This document shows, one piece after another, positions 1 to 8,664 of a stretch of DNA of 51,046 nucleotides. The stretch lies in assembly GCF_001422985.1 (NCBI RefSeq), contig NZ_LMNL01000037.1, positions 112,274-163,319 of the forward strand, read 5' to 3'. A program made the translations under genes and the position numbers. Each line of letters begins with the position of its first letter. Position 1 is the stretch's first letter. The stretch comes from Methylobacterium sp. Leaf117. GTDB taxonomy: Bacteria; Pseudomonadota; Alphaproteobacteria; Rhizobiales; Beijerinckiaceae. The notes below the pieces were generated by a model. It did not search any database. It was given only the letters and a program-made list of their open reading frames with translations, and was not told where the DNA came from.

Positions 1-186
1 CTCGATGGTGGCCGCCGACAGGTCGACGATCTCGTAGCGCGCGAAGGTCCCCTCGCTCGTGGCGATGTCGGCCCCGTCCACCACCGCACCCGTCGTCGGA
101 CCGGCGGCCGGTAGCATCGACGAGCAGCCCGACACCGCCAGGGCAGTGCCCAGGGCGGTGCAGAGGGCCAGAGGCAGTGCGCGCAT
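1..186 (-). CDS. Polysaccharide export (Wza-like) outer-membrane lipoprotein, N-terminus only
   Basis: Partial gene: it starts at an ATG at 186 and runs off the left edge, leaving 62 codons. The N-terminus is a lipoprotein signal peptide with a hydrophobic core and lipobox VSGC, so Cys21 would be lipidated. The stretch after it, ending YEIVDLSAATIE, resembles the start of the polysaccharide biosynthesis/export family of alphaproteobacteria, outer-membrane lipoproteins that help secrete exopolysaccharide. The family call rests on this short segment alone. The lipoprotein nature is the firmer part. Confidence 0.55.
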   Translation of the reverse strand, partial: MRALPLALCTALGTALAVSGCSSMLPAAGPTTGAVVDGADIATSEGTFARYEIVDLSAATIE

Positions 187-426
187 GCAGGATCGCCTGT
201 CGGTTTCTCTCACAGGCTGCCTAGACCATCGCCGAGGTTCTGTCCGTGGCGGAGGGGTCACAGTCCAACGGCGAGCGCCCGGACCCAGCCTCTCATCCCC
301 GCTACCCACGCCTATCCCAAACAAATCGTGCAACGAGTAACATTTGAAAGGACAAGGCAATATACGTTCTCACCTCAAGGCGCAGGATCGATTTGCGAAA
401 CCTGAATTCCTGGCCCATCGGACGCT

Positions 427-1707
427 ATGGCATCGCCGTTTGACTATACGCCTTCAGGCCTAGCGGATGCGGTCGCAGGGCCGGTCAAGCGACGACATAT
501 CTTCTATGTCCCGGGATACGACCCGGAGGGCAGCAGCCGCTACAGGATGCTGTTCGTCCGGGAACTGGCACGTTACACCAAGCGCTTCGCCGAGCCCAAG
601 CGCGCGATCTCGCGCGCAACCCTCAGTGCGGACGGGACGGTGCAGAGCTGGCGGGTGGCGGCGCAGCCCGAGACACAGGGGGCTGAGACCACCTACGACG
701 TGCTGCTCTGGGACGATCTCGTCCGGACGGACTTCGGGCGGCGGCGCCCCCTCAGCGTCGCCCTCCTGCTGATGGGCACGCTCCAGACCCTTGCATCCGG
801 TCTGATGATCCGATTCTACCGCCTGAACTGGAAATACGGGAACGTCATTCTCTATCCCCTGGTGATGGTTCTCATCCTTGCTTTGTGCACGCTTGCCATC
901 GCGACCTTCGTGCATGCCCATCTGGGGACGGCCTTCGGACACAGCCTCGGATGGCCGCTCTGGATCACCATGCCGGCGGGGCTTCTCATCGCCCTCGCGT
1001 GGATCAAGGCAATGGAAGCGTTCCTCAACAGGATCTACTTCTGGCAGCTCCTGAACGACTGGGTCTTCAACTGGCAGCATGGCCAGGGCTGGAGACCGGA
1101 TTACGAGCAGCGCCTGGACGCGTTCACCGACCATGTCCTGGCGCGCTGCGCCGGGTTGGTAGCAGGGGACGAGCCCGACGAAATCTTGATCCTCGGCCAT
1201 TCCTCGGGAGCCATGACCGCCGTCGAGGTTGCGGCCAGGGTCCTCGCCCGCAACGGCCGACTTGGCACGGGGTCCACGACACTGGCCCTCGTGACCCTCG
1301 GCTCCGGGCTCCCTCTCGTGGCGATGCAGCGCCGGGCGCAGCGCCTGCGCGACGAGATCACGAGTCTCGTCACCTCGCAGCGCCTGGTCTGGGCCGACTT
1401 CCAGGCCCCCCAGGACTGGATGAACTTTCCTGGCTTCAATCCGGTGACTCATCTCGATCTCGACCTACGTGGTCGCCTCGCAACCAATCCCCTGGTGCGG
1501 TCTGCGCGATTCCGCGAGATCATCAGCGCCGAAACCTACCGGAAGGTGCGATGGCGCCCGTTCCGAATGCACTTCCAGTTCCTGCTCGCCAACGACCAGC
1601 GCGGCTATTACGACTTCTTCGCCATGACGCTCGGCCCGCAGCGCCTGCGCGAGCGCGTGCTGAGCCCGGTCCAGCCCGGGCTCTGCCCCGTTGCGATTGC
1701 ATCCTGA
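427..1707 (+). CDS. Membrane-anchored alpha/beta-hydrolase-like protein
   Basis: 426 residues, not matched to a named enzyme. It opens with a soluble segment containing IFYVPGYDPEGS. Hydrophobic stretches at about residues 115-137, 140-165 and 176-196 look like membrane segments. A soluble C-terminal half follows, with a nucleophile-elbow motif GHSSG at residues 257-261 (Ser259 the likely nucleophile) inside ILILGHSSGAMTAVEV. This is typical of lipase/esterase folds, but the substrate cannot be told. Inserting helices between the first strand and the elbow is unusual. It starts at the first ATG after an AT-richer gap (about 310-370), with no strong ribosome-binding site. Gluconokinase follows in the same direction after 88 bases. 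Confidence 0.8.
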   Translation: MASPFDYTPSGLADAVAGPVKRRHIFYVPGYDPEGSSRYRMLFVRELARYTKRFAEPKRAISRATLSADGTVQSWRVAAQPETQGAETTYDVLLWDDLVRTDFGRRRPLSVALLLMGTLQTLASGLMIRFYRLNWKYGNVILYPLVMVLILALCTLAIATFVHAHLGTAFGHSLGWPLWITMPAGLLIALAWIKAMEAFLNRIYFWQLLNDWVFNWQHGQGWRPDYEQRLDAFTDHVLARCAGLVAGDEPDEILILGHSSGAMTAVEVAARVLARNGRLGTGSTTLALVTLGSGLPLVAMQRRAQRLRDEITSLVTSQRLVWADFQAPQDWMNFPGFNPVTHLDLDLRGRLATNPLVRSARFREIISAETYRKVRWRPFRMHFQFLLANDQRGYYDFFAMTLGPQRLRERVLSPVQPGLCPVAIAS

Positions 1708-1795
1708 CGCACCGCGAAAGCAGCCCGCCCCCGGCCCGCGCAATCGCGCCAGAGCCTGCTAAGAGGCGGTTTCGTCAGGACAGTAAGGATACGCG

Positions 1796-2350
1796 ATGGC
1801 GTCTCATCAGGCTCCGCCACAGACCCGACATCCCAAAATCCTGATGGTGATGGGCGTCTCCGGCTCGGGCAAGAGCACGGTGGCAGCCTGCCTCGCCGAG
1901 CGCCTCGGCTGGGCCTTCGTCGATGGCGACGGTTTCCACAGCCCCGAGCACGTGGCTAAGATGCGGGCCGGCCACCCCCTCGACGACGATGACCGCGCCC
2001 CCTGGCTCGCCGCGATCGGAGCCTGGATCGATACCCAGATACAACAGCGTACACCCGGAATCGTAGTCTGCTCGGCCCTGCGCCGCGCCTATCGAGACAT
2101 CCTGGTTCGCGGTCGCGACGAGGTGCAGATCATCTATCTGGAGGGCGATCGAGCCCTGATCGAACGGCGTCTCGCGCAACGGCAGGGGCACTTCATGCCG
2201 CCGGCCCTGCTCGATACCCAGTTCGCGATCCTGGAGCCGCCGGGACCGGAGGAGAACGCGACGGCAGTGGGCATCGACGCGGCCCCCGAGGCCGTCGTGG
2301 CAACGATCCTGGCCCGTCTGGACTTGGGGGAGGGCGGTCAGTCCTCCTGA
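1796..2350 (+). CDS. gntK: Gluconokinase
   Basis: Phosphorylates D-gluconate to 6-phosphogluconate with ATP, feeding the pentose-phosphate and Entner-Doudoroff routes in the cytoplasm. The 184 residues contain the Walker A loop GVSGSGKS (residues 20-27), then the family motif DGDGFHSPEHVAKM and GHPLDDDDRAPWL, and CSALRRAYRD, all characteristic of the short GntK family. Length is normal. It lies 21 bases upstream of a HAD phosphatase in the same direction, so the two probably share a transcript. No gluconate transporter or dehydrogenase lies beside it. Confidence 0.93.
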   Translation: MASHQAPPQTRHPKILMVMGVSGSGKSTVAACLAERLGWAFVDGDGFHSPEHVAKMRAGHPLDDDDRAPWLAAIGAWIDTQIQQRTPGIVVCSALRRAYRDILVRGRDEVQIIYLEGDRALIERRLAQRQGHFMPPALLDTQFAILEPPGPEENATAVGIDAAPEAVVATILARLDLGEGGQSS

Positions 2351-2371
2351 AATCTCAGCCCGAGCCTTGCC

Positions 2372-3217
2372 ATGCCTGCTTCCTCCGATGCGCCCTCCTC
2401 TGTCGACGCGCCTCCCACCGCGATCGCCCTGGTCATCTCGGATGTGGACGGCACGCTCGTCACCTCCGAGAAGCGCCTGACACCGGCGACCCGCGCGGCC
2501 GTGCGCCGGCTGAAAGCCGCGGGCATCGGCTTGACGATCGCGTCGAGCCGGCCACCGGTGGGGTTGCGATCCCTGGTGGCGGAGCTCGGCCTGACCCTGC
2601 CGATGGGGGCCTTCAACGGCAGCACCCTGGTCGCTCCCGACCTGACGATCCTGTCGGAAACGCTGATCCCCGCTGAGGCAGCCCAGGACGCGGCAGGACG
2701 TTTCGCGGCGGCCGGCCTCGACACCTGGGTGTTCGCGCACGGGGCCTGGAACCTCACCAACCCGTACGGCCCGTACACGGACCTCGAGCGCCGAACACTC
2801 CGGACCGAGCCGAACGTGGTCGCGGATCTCGTGCCCCTCCTCGACCACGCCGCCAAGATCGTCGGCGTCAGCGCGGACGCGGCCCACCTGGAGGCTTGCG
2901 AGACCGAGATCGCCAAGGCGCTGGCCGGACGCGCCGACGTCCACCGCTCGCAGGCCTACTACCTCGACGTAACCCCGCCGGGTTCCGGCAAGGCAGCCTT
3001 CGTCGAGGCCATGAGCCGCCATCTCGGCCTCGATCCAGCCCGGATCGCGACCCTGGGGGATGCCGGCAATGATGTGCCGATGTTCAGGCGCAGCGGATTT
3101 TCGGTGGCAATGGGCAACGCATCGCCTTCGGTCCAAGCTGCGGCCAGTGCCGTGACGGCCACCAACGACGCCGACGGCTTCGCAAAGGCGATCGCCGATT
3201 TTATTTTGCCGTGCTGA
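2372..3217 (+). CDS. Cof-type HAD-IIB sugar-phosphate phosphatase
   Basis: A 281-residue cytoplasmic HAD-superfamily hydrolase of the Cof class. Motif I is DVDGTL with Asp24 (nucleophile) and Asp26. SSRPP near residue 58 serves as motif II, and motif IV is GDAGND near residue 231. The central part fits a C2B cap, which usually acts on phosphorylated sugars or cofactors; the substrate cannot be inferred. It follows gntK by 21 bases, so a role in trimming sugar phosphates is possible but is only an inference from position. Confidence 0.88.
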   Translation: MPASSDAPSSVDAPPTAIALVISDVDGTLVTSEKRLTPATRAAVRRLKAAGIGLTIASSRPPVGLRSLVAELGLTLPMGAFNGSTLVAPDLTILSETLIPAEAAQDAAGRFAAAGLDTWVFAHGAWNLTNPYGPYTDLERRTLRTEPNVVADLVPLLDHAAKIVGVSADAAHLEACETEIAKALAGRADVHRSQAYYLDVTPPGSGKAAFVEAMSRHLGLDPARIATLGDAGNDVPMFRRSGFSVAMGNASPSVQAAASAVTATNDADGFAKAIADFILPC

Positions 3218-3430
3218 TCTCAAACGCAAGCCAACGACCGAACAGATCCGCGAGATCGTTGGCAACATTGGAGAATCACTTCGGACACACTCAGCCAACC
3301 GAGCGTGAGCCTGTGTCGTGTGCGCCACAGCACATGGGGAAACGGCTACGCTCACCCCTTGGAGGCCGCTTTCCGGCCTCAATTGGCCCGGACCCTGACC
3401 GTCCAAGAACAAGGACATCCGGGTCTCCGT

Positions 3431-4333
3431 ATGAACCAGCGCTTCCTGATCCTCGCCGTCGCCGCGGTCGCCATGCCGTGCCGGCTCTTCGCGCCCGGCG
3501 AGGCGGCTGCGCAGGGGTCGGTCGCCCGCGACAACATCGATGCGCTGATCGAGGAGCAGGCCAAGGCCCAGGGGCTCCCATCCAGCTTCGTCCATCAGGT
3601 CGTGAAGCGCGAGAGCAACTACAACCCGAACGCCAAGGGCGGCAGCGCTCTTGGCCTCATGCAGATCAAGCATGCCACCGCGCGCGGGCTCGGATACCAG
3701 GGCGACGCGGCCGGCCTGTTCGACCCCCGGGTGAACCTGCGCTATGGCATCGCCTACCTGGCCGGCGCCTACCGCGCCGCCAAGGGCGATATCGCCCGCG
3801 CCTACGGCTTCTACAATCGCGGGTACTATTACGCCGCTAAGCGCCTCGGGATCGAGACCAACGTTCCCGACGAGGTCGAGGCGCCGAAATCCGGCGAGGC
3901 CTTCGGAAACGCCTTCGCGCGCGCCGACAAACCGGCCATCATCGCTGCCAACACCGCATTGGCCTATGCGCCGAGCCCGATCGCGAACGGGATTCCGACC
4001 GACCTCGTCGAGGTGCCGCTGCCGCCGCGCCGTCCGGCCTCGCTCGCCGGGCTCGATGTCGCCGCCCTCGCACCAGCCGAAGCCGCCCCGTCCATCTCCT
4101 CCGCAAGCCCCGCCGCTGCCATCAGCCCTCATCCCGGCATCACGCCGGGGATGACCCAGGCCGGAGCACAGGTGGAGGCCGCCTTCAGCGAGGCCATCGA
4201 GGTGCCGCTGCCGCCTCGTCGCCCCTCGGCGCTCGCCCTGGCCTCGGTCGGCCGGACAGTCGTGGTGGCCAAGAAGGTACCCGTGGCCGGAACGGTGCTC
4301 GAGGCCTCGGCGCTGCCAGTCGCCGCACAGTAA
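3431..4333 (+). CDS. Secreted lytic transglycosylase (SLT domain)
   Basis: 300 residues with an N-terminal signal peptide (MNQRFLILAVAAVAMP, cleavage likely after GEAAAQ). The SLT/goose-lysozyme-like domain follows: KRESNYNPNAKGG carries the catalytic Glu, with GLMQIK next to it and an AYGFYNRG motif. Such enzymes cleave the MurNAc-GlcNAc bond of peptidoglycan and leave a 1,6-anhydro end. The C-terminal 120 residues are Ala/Pro-rich, lack a known domain and hold two copies of EVPLPPRRP (from about 3.99 and 4.20 kb), probably a periplasmic linker or docking element. An in-frame ATG exists at 3305, but only the start at 3431 gives a normal signal peptide. Confidence 0.88.
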   Translation: MNQRFLILAVAAVAMPCRLFAPGEAAAQGSVARDNIDALIEEQAKAQGLPSSFVHQVVKRESNYNPNAKGGSALGLMQIKHATARGLGYQGDAAGLFDPRVNLRYGIAYLAGAYRAAKGDIARAYGFYNRGYYYAAKRLGIETNVPDEVEAPKSGEAFGNAFARADKPAIIAANTALAYAPSPIANGIPTDLVEVPLPPRRPASLAGLDVAALAPAEAAPSISSASPAAAISPHPGITPGMTQAGAQVEAAFSEAIEVPLPPRRPSALALASVGRTVVVAKKVPVAGTVLEASALPVAAQ

Positions 4334-4337
4334 GTCG

Positions 4338-4370
4338 TCCCGCCGGGCCTCCCTGTCGGGCCTTTTTTGG
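4338..4370 (+). terminator. Probable weak rho-independent terminator after the transglycosylase
   Basis: Five bases after the stop codon, CCCG (4339-4342) can pair with CGGG (4357-4360), and short GGCC arms offer an alternative fold. A run of six T follows at 4363-4368. The stem is short, so termination is plausible rather than clear. Confidence 0.35.
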
Positions 4371-4598
4371 TTCGGTCCGCGTCTCGGTCTCTGCGAGACT
4401 GGCCGATCCCTTCCCGTCCCGGCCTTGCGCCCATCTGGACAGGGTGCGCTTCCGCTGAGTGGTTCCCGGGCGGATTATCGACGTTTCCAACGGCTCCTTG
4501 ACCGCTGACCGCTTGCGCCGGAGCACGGCTCGCCTCACATGGTGCAATGCAAAGTGGCGCGGGTCGGTTAGCTTGGTCGGATCCGATCGGCATCCCAG

Positions 4599-4636
4599 GA
4601 TCGCTCCACGGGAGACAGATCGCTCCACGGGAGACA
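4599..4636 (+). repeat. Two perfect tandem copies of a 19-base unit
   Basis: GATCGCTCCACGGGAGACA occurs at 4599-4617 and again at 4618-4636 without mismatch. Each unit contains the small inverted repeat CTCC-ACG-GGAG. The pair lies about 155 bases upstream of a DNA-binding regulator, so it could be an operator, but it may equally be a chance slippage duplication. Confidence 0.85.
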
Positions 4637-4790
4637 CGCATCCGGTTGTTGGGGTTGATGTCTTCAAAGCGCCCGTTTGGCGCGTGATCGTTCCTGATCC
4701 GCGGATAAGCGTTTCGAAATCAACATCGTGTTGTGGCAATCTGCGCTCGGATGAAGGTCCGAAGCGTGAATCGAGGAAGCGGACGACGGC

Positions 4791-5681
4791 ATGGCCGGGG
4801 CGGTAGAACAAGAATCGACCTTCCTGGCCGACCTGGGCCGGCGGGTTCGTCATGCCCGGACGGTGCGTGGCCTGTCGCGCAAGCTTCTCTCTCAGACCTC
4901 CGGGCTGTCGGAGCGCTACATCGCTCAGTTGGAGAGCGGCCAGGGCAACGTCTCGATCATTCTGCTGCGCCGGGTCGCCAACGCGATGGGCGTGCGCCTC
5001 GACGACCTGATCGCCGGGCAGGAGACGCTGCCGGACTGGCACGTGATCCGCGACCTTCTGGGCAATGCTTCGCCCGAGCAGATCGCTCTCGCCAAGGGCA
5101 TCCTGTCGGGCCAATCTTCGTCCAGCGGCGACGCGCCGCAGCCACGCGTCGCCGTGATCGGTCTCCGGGGGGCGGGCAAGTCGACCCTTGGCCGCCGGGT
5201 CGCCGATCGACTGGGATGGACCTTCGTCGAACTCAATGCCGAGATCGAGCGCGAGAACGCGCTCTCGGTGAAGGAGATCTTCGCGATCTACGGGCAGGAG
5301 GGCTATCGCCGCCTCGAGCAGGCCGCCTTGCGCAGGCTCACCGAGCACCCCGGCCCCCTCGTCCTCGCGACCAGCGGCGGCATCGTCGCCGAACCTCTGA
5401 CCTACGATCTGCTGCTCCAGGCCTTCTTCACCATCTGGCTGAGGGCGCGCCCGGAGGAGCACATGCAGCGGGTGCGCGACCAGGGCGAACTCACCACCAC
5501 CGGCGATCACCCTTCGGCGATGCAGGAACTGCGCGCCGTGCTGGCCAGTCGCGAGCCCCTCTATGCCCGCGCTTCATCCGTGGTGGACACCTCCGATGTG
5601 CCCGTCGACGTGATGGTGGATCGCCTAGCCGAAGCGATCGAGGCCCGGTTCGGTAATCTGGATCACCGGCGCAGCGCCTGA
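4791..5681 (+). CDS. BzdR/BoxR-type regulator: XRE helix-turn-helix fused to shikimate-kinase-like domain
   Basis: 296 residues in two parts. Residues about 10-75 form an XRE helix-turn-helix (RRVRHARTVRGLSRKLLS, then GLSERYIAQLESGQGNVS). After a linker, residues about 118-285 resemble shikimate kinase, with Walker A GLRGAGKS at 124-131. This fusion defines the BzdR/BoxR family, which represses anaerobic (bzd) or aerobic hybrid (box) benzoate degradation in Azoarcus and senses benzoyl-CoA through the kinase-like domain. No bzd or box gene lies in this window, so the target and ligand here are unknown. The shikimate-kinase part is probably a sensor, not an enzyme. Confidence 0.88.
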   Translation: MAGAVEQESTFLADLGRRVRHARTVRGLSRKLLSQTSGLSERYIAQLESGQGNVSIILLRRVANAMGVRLDDLIAGQETLPDWHVIRDLLGNASPEQIALAKGILSGQSSSSGDAPQPRVAVIGLRGAGKSTLGRRVADRLGWTFVELNAEIERENALSVKEIFAIYGQEGYRRLEQAALRRLTEHPGPLVLATSGGIVAEPLTYDLLLQAFFTIWLRARPEEHMQRVRDQGELTTTGDHPSAMQELRAVLASREPLYARASSVVDTSDVPVDVMVDRLAEAIEARFGNLDHRRSA

Positions 5682-5920
5682 CGAGTCGCCTCCTGCTATG
5701 AGAAAGCGGGTGGACTTGATCGGCTGTGCCGGGCACCCCAAGCTAGGATGAGCTTGTCAGAGGCCGGTTTCGTCTGCCGGCCCCACGGATGACTGCAAAA
5801 ACGTTCCCGGAGCGCCTGGAACGGGAGCACGGTCTGCCGGCCATGCAGCGCCAACTCCTGAAAGCCTGCGCGCGGTGCGCTCCGATCCGCCTCGACGAGA
5901 CCGGTCCAGAGGAGGACCCG

Positions 5921-6778
5921 ATGTCCGCCAGCCCATCACCCACCTCCCAGAGGGGCACCGAGCCGCTCGCTGTCTGCGATCCGATCTGGGCGCGCCTGCG
6001 CGGCGAGGCCGAGGCGATCGTTCGCGAGGCGCCGCAACTCGCTTCGTTCATCGTGGCGACCGTCCTCAACCACACCTCGCTGGAGGGCGCGGTGGCGCAC
6101 CGCGTCGCGGCGCGGCTCGGGCACGCCTCCCTGCCGGCCGAGCTCATCGCCCACGGCTTCTTCGAGGCGATCACCGCCGAGCCCAGCCTCGGCCAGGATT
6201 TTCGCGCCGACATCGCAGCCGTGCTGGATCGGGACCCGGCCACCAGCCGCGCGATCGAGCCGGTTCTGTACTTCAAGGGTTTCCACGCCATCCAGGCCCA
6301 TCGCCTGGCTCACTGGTACTGGACGGCCGGCCGGCGCGACCTTGCGCTCTATCTCCAGAGCCGGTCCTCGGAGGTGTTCCAGACCGACATCCACCCGCAG
6401 GCCCGGATCGGCCGTGGCATCTTCCTCGACCACGCCACAGGCCTCGTGGTGGGCTCCACGGCAGTGATCGAGGACGACGTCTCGATCCTGCACGCCGTCA
6501 CCCTCGGCGGGACCGGCAAGCAGGGCAGCGATCGTCACCCCAAGATCCGTCATGGCGTGATGATCGGCGCGGGCGCCAAGATTCTGGGCAACATCGAGGT
6601 GGGTGCCTGCGCCCGGATCGCCGCCGGCTCGGTGGTGCTTCGCGCAGTGCCCGCCAACACCACCGTGGTCGGTGTCCCCGCTCGCGTGGTCGGCACCGCC
6701 GGTTGCGCCGAACCCTCCCGGGCCATGGACCAGCTCGTCGCCATGGACCAGTTCATCCACATGGCGGACGGCATCTGA
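5921..6778 (+). CDS. cysE: Serine O-acetyltransferase
   Basis: Makes O-acetylserine from serine and acetyl-CoA, the first step of cysteine synthesis. The 285-residue protein has the helical N-terminal domain (DPIWARLRGEAEA) and, from about residue 150, left-handed beta-helix hexapeptide repeats with the CysE signature DIHPQARIGRGIFLDHATG and HAVTLGGTGKQ. The start at 5921 is preceded by AGAGGAGGA at good spacing. An upstream in-frame ATG at 5789 would add 44 unconserved residues. DUF3126 follows after 160 bases. The C-terminus ends MADGI, consistent with the family's C-terminal Ile that docks into cysteine synthase. Confidence 0.93.
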   Translation: MSASPSPTSQRGTEPLAVCDPIWARLRGEAEAIVREAPQLASFIVATVLNHTSLEGAVAHRVAARLGHASLPAELIAHGFFEAITAEPSLGQDFRADIAAVLDRDPATSRAIEPVLYFKGFHAIQAHRLAHWYWTAGRRDLALYLQSRSSEVFQTDIHPQARIGRGIFLDHATGLVVGSTAVIEDDVSILHAVTLGGTGKQGSDRHPKIRHGVMIGAGAKILGNIEVGACARIAAGSVVLRAVPANTTVVGVPARVVGTAGCAEPSRAMDQLVAMDQFIHMADGI

Positions 6779-6938
6779 CGGCAAAGCCGGCCCGCGATTG
6801 CGGCGGCTTGCCCATCCCCCGGCGGCATGGCAAGCGGGGGCCAGCCCGGCCGAAGGCCGCGACCGGCTGGTCTTGCAGGCCGCCGCGCGCCGTCACACCG
6901 CCCGGATTCTCGAAATCTCACTGCGAGAGGCGACCAGC

Positions 6939-7151
6939 GTGAACAAGACCGACATTGTGAAGGTGCAGGATTACCTCCGCCGGACCTTCGCCAACACCAA
7001 CATCCGCCTCGTTCCCCGTCCGAAGAAAGACGATTCGGCCGAGGTCTATATCGGCGAGGAGTTCCTGGGCGTGGTCTCGGTGGACGACGAGGACGGGGAC
7101 CGCTCGTTCAATTTCGCCATGGCGATCCTCGACATCGACCTCGAGGATTGA
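6939..7151 (+). CDS. DUF3126 family protein
   Basis: A 70-residue cytoplasmic protein of unknown function starting at a GTG (6939) behind GAGAGG. The sequence NKTDIVKVQDYLRR, then YIGEEFLGVVSVDDEDGDRSFNFAMAILDIDLED, is the DUF3126 family, conserved in alphaproteobacteria and often found just downstream of cysE, as here. The link to sulfur metabolism is by neighbourhood only. The longer reading frame from 6603 overlaps cysE and is not used. Confidence 0.85.
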   Translation: MNKTDIVKVQDYLRRTFANTNIRLVPRPKKDDSAEVYIGEEFLGVVSVDDEDGDRSFNFAMAILDIDLED

Positions 7152-7295
7152 GGCCTGCATTCCTGCCGGCGGGCGCTTCGGCGCGCACCAGCCTGTGAGC
7201 GGATTTAACCCTGACGGCAGGAAACCCTTAACGTTTCGTAAACGACGCGGCACAATGCGCGCTACATCGCCTCTCGATGGTGGAGCGTTCGCGTC

Positions 7296-7625
7296 ATGAC
7301 CCTGAGTCCCTCAGCCCTCGAATCTCTTCAGACCCTCTGCGTCGGACTCGCCCTGTCGGGCCTGCTCGCCAGCGCGTTCGAACTCTTCACCGAGCGCCGC
7401 GCGAGCTTCAGTCTGCTCGAGCGCGGCGGCGTCACGGCCGTGGCAGCCCTGCCGATGCTGGCCTTTGGTGCCCCCTTCATCATTCTGCGCAACACCGTGC
7501 GGGGCCGTCGTCTGGAACGCCGGCCGATCCCCTTCGTGATGATCGCCACGATGATCGCCTGCGGCTGGAGCCTGATGTCAGGCCGCATCGCCCTCGATCT
7601 CGCCCACCTGATCGCCGGCGTCTGA
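7296..7625 (+). CDS. Conserved hypothetical small membrane protein
   Basis: 109 residues, not assigned to a function. Three hydrophobic stretches are likely membrane helices: LCVGLALSGLLASAFELF, VTAVAALPMLAFGAPFIIL and FVMIATMIACGWSLM. A basic loop (RNTVRGRRLERRP) lies between the second and third. The start ATG follows a 144-base gap. A strong bidirectional terminator lies 72 bases after the stop. Nothing nearby indicates its role. Confidence 0.7.
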   Translation: MTLSPSALESLQTLCVGLALSGLLASAFELFTERRASFSLLERGGVTAVAALPMLAFGAPFIILRNTVRGRRLERRPIPFVMIATMIACGWSLMSGRIALDLAHLIAGV

Positions 7626-7697
7626 TCGCCAGACATCCCGGAAGCGGTCCTTCATCCGAGCTCTCAGGATTTTCGAGTAAACACAGGTCTTCTCAAC

Positions 7698-7728
7698 AAA
7701 AAGGCCGCTCGCGCGAGCGGCCTTTTTT
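7698..7728. terminator. Bidirectional rho-independent terminator
   Basis: GGCCGCTCG (7703-7711) pairs with CGAGCGGCC (7714-7722) around a two-base centre, flanked by AAAAA on the left and TTTTTT on the right. It serves convergent transcripts: the small membrane protein on the plus strand and the proteinase-like gene on the minus strand. Confidence 0.93.
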
Positions 7729-7752
7729 GCGTCGAGCGCTGAGGCCGCGCCG

Positions 7753-8439
7753 TCAGCGGTTGGCGGTAGCCACGGGCGACGCGCCGCCGTTCAGGGTGAC
7801 CCAGGCAAGGCCATCCTGGCCCTCGCGCTTGATGAAGGTGTAACCGGTGCGCGGGCCGGACAGGACCGCATTGGTCTTGTTGTCGAGGATCAAGTCGCCC
7901 CGATCCGTCCGGACCATGAGGACCGCGTGCCCCTCGCCGATCTCATCGATCACCACGGTCATCCGCAGGGCCCGACGCGGCAACCCGCGCTCCACCAGCA
8001 TCCGCCGCTTGAGAAGCTGATAATCCTCGCAATCGCCGAAACCGTCATCGGGATAGTCCCAGCGGTCGACCACACCCCAATGGGCGAGGTCGGTGATCGG
8101 CTTGATCCGGGCGTTCACCCGCCGATTGACCCGGTTGAGCAGATCGCGGATGCGCGGCGTCATGGTGATGGTGGTCGGTTGTGTCGTGTCGACGGCGCAC
8201 TCGCTGGGCATCCGACCGCAGAGAGCGGTCCAGGCCGCGACGGGTCGGGCGGGAGCGCCTTCTTCGAGGGCAGAGGCATCGGGCAGGGCCGCGACGGTCT
8301 GGGCTTCGGTGCTGGCACCACCGAGCAGCAGGATGGTGCCGACGAGACCGAACTGCACCGTGCGGGCAAGGCGTCGCCACACGACGCCACAGCGCTCTTG
8401 CGGCTGTCCCTCGACGCTTCGCAGTATCGCGTGCCGCAT
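7753..8439 (-). CDS. Bacterial transglutaminase-like cysteine proteinase (BTLCP), copy 1
   Basis: 228 residues starting at 8439, with a hydrophobic export segment near residues 26-47. The BTLCP triad is visible: Cys137 in GDCEDYQLLKR, His171 in GEGHAVLMV and Asp186 in LILDNKT. The family is periplasmic and, where studied (LapG of Pseudomonas), cleaves surface adhesins under c-di-GMP control. Several other members have unknown targets. A near-identical arrangement follows upstream (copy 2, 8692-9318), indicating tandem duplication. No lapD or large adhesin is present here. The longer frame to 8625 adds unconserved sequence. Confidence 0.85.
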   Translation of the reverse strand: MRHAILRSVEGQPQERCGVVWRRLARTVQFGLVGTILLLGGASTEAQTVAALPDASALEEGAPARPVAAWTALCGRMPSECAVDTTQPTTITMTPRIRDLLNRVNRRVNARIKPITDLAHWGVVDRWDYPDDGFGDCEDYQLLKRRMLVERGLPRRALRMTVVIDEIGEGHAVLMVRTDRGDLILDNKTNAVLSGPRTGYTFIKREGQDGLAWVTLNGGASPVATANR

Positions 8440-8664
8440 GCCGGTCGCCCCGCCATCCCCTGGTGGAGCGACAAGGTTTGCACGGGAACGAGCCGGCCTC
8501 AATCGAAAAGTTAAACCCGAGTTAACACGGATGCTTCTGGGTTGGTTCCGTACAATCCGGCAAGGACTCGGCATGACATCGGCAGGCTCGGGTGGCCTCC
8601 ACTGGGCCTTCGCCGATGCAGCCATCTTTCCACGATCTTGGATCGCAGGTCCGATCTTGGATCA

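Larger units (their letters stand above)
4334..4790. other. 457-base intergenic region before the BzdR-like regulator
   Basis: No convincing gene. It holds the weak terminator near its left end, a TGCA-A-TGCA motif (4543-4551) and a perfect 19-base tandem repeat (4599-4636). The last 50 bases before the regulator contain a short AT-richer stretch. The length and repeats suggest regulatory DNA for the regulator downstream, but no promoter elements stand out. Confidence 0.5.

Noticed and set aside
1775..4132. 785-codon minus-strand open frame opposite gluconokinase and the HAD phosphatase
   Set aside because: It lies antisense to three well-supported genes, has Arg/Gly/Asp-rich composition and no recognisable domain; long antisense frames are expected at this G+C.
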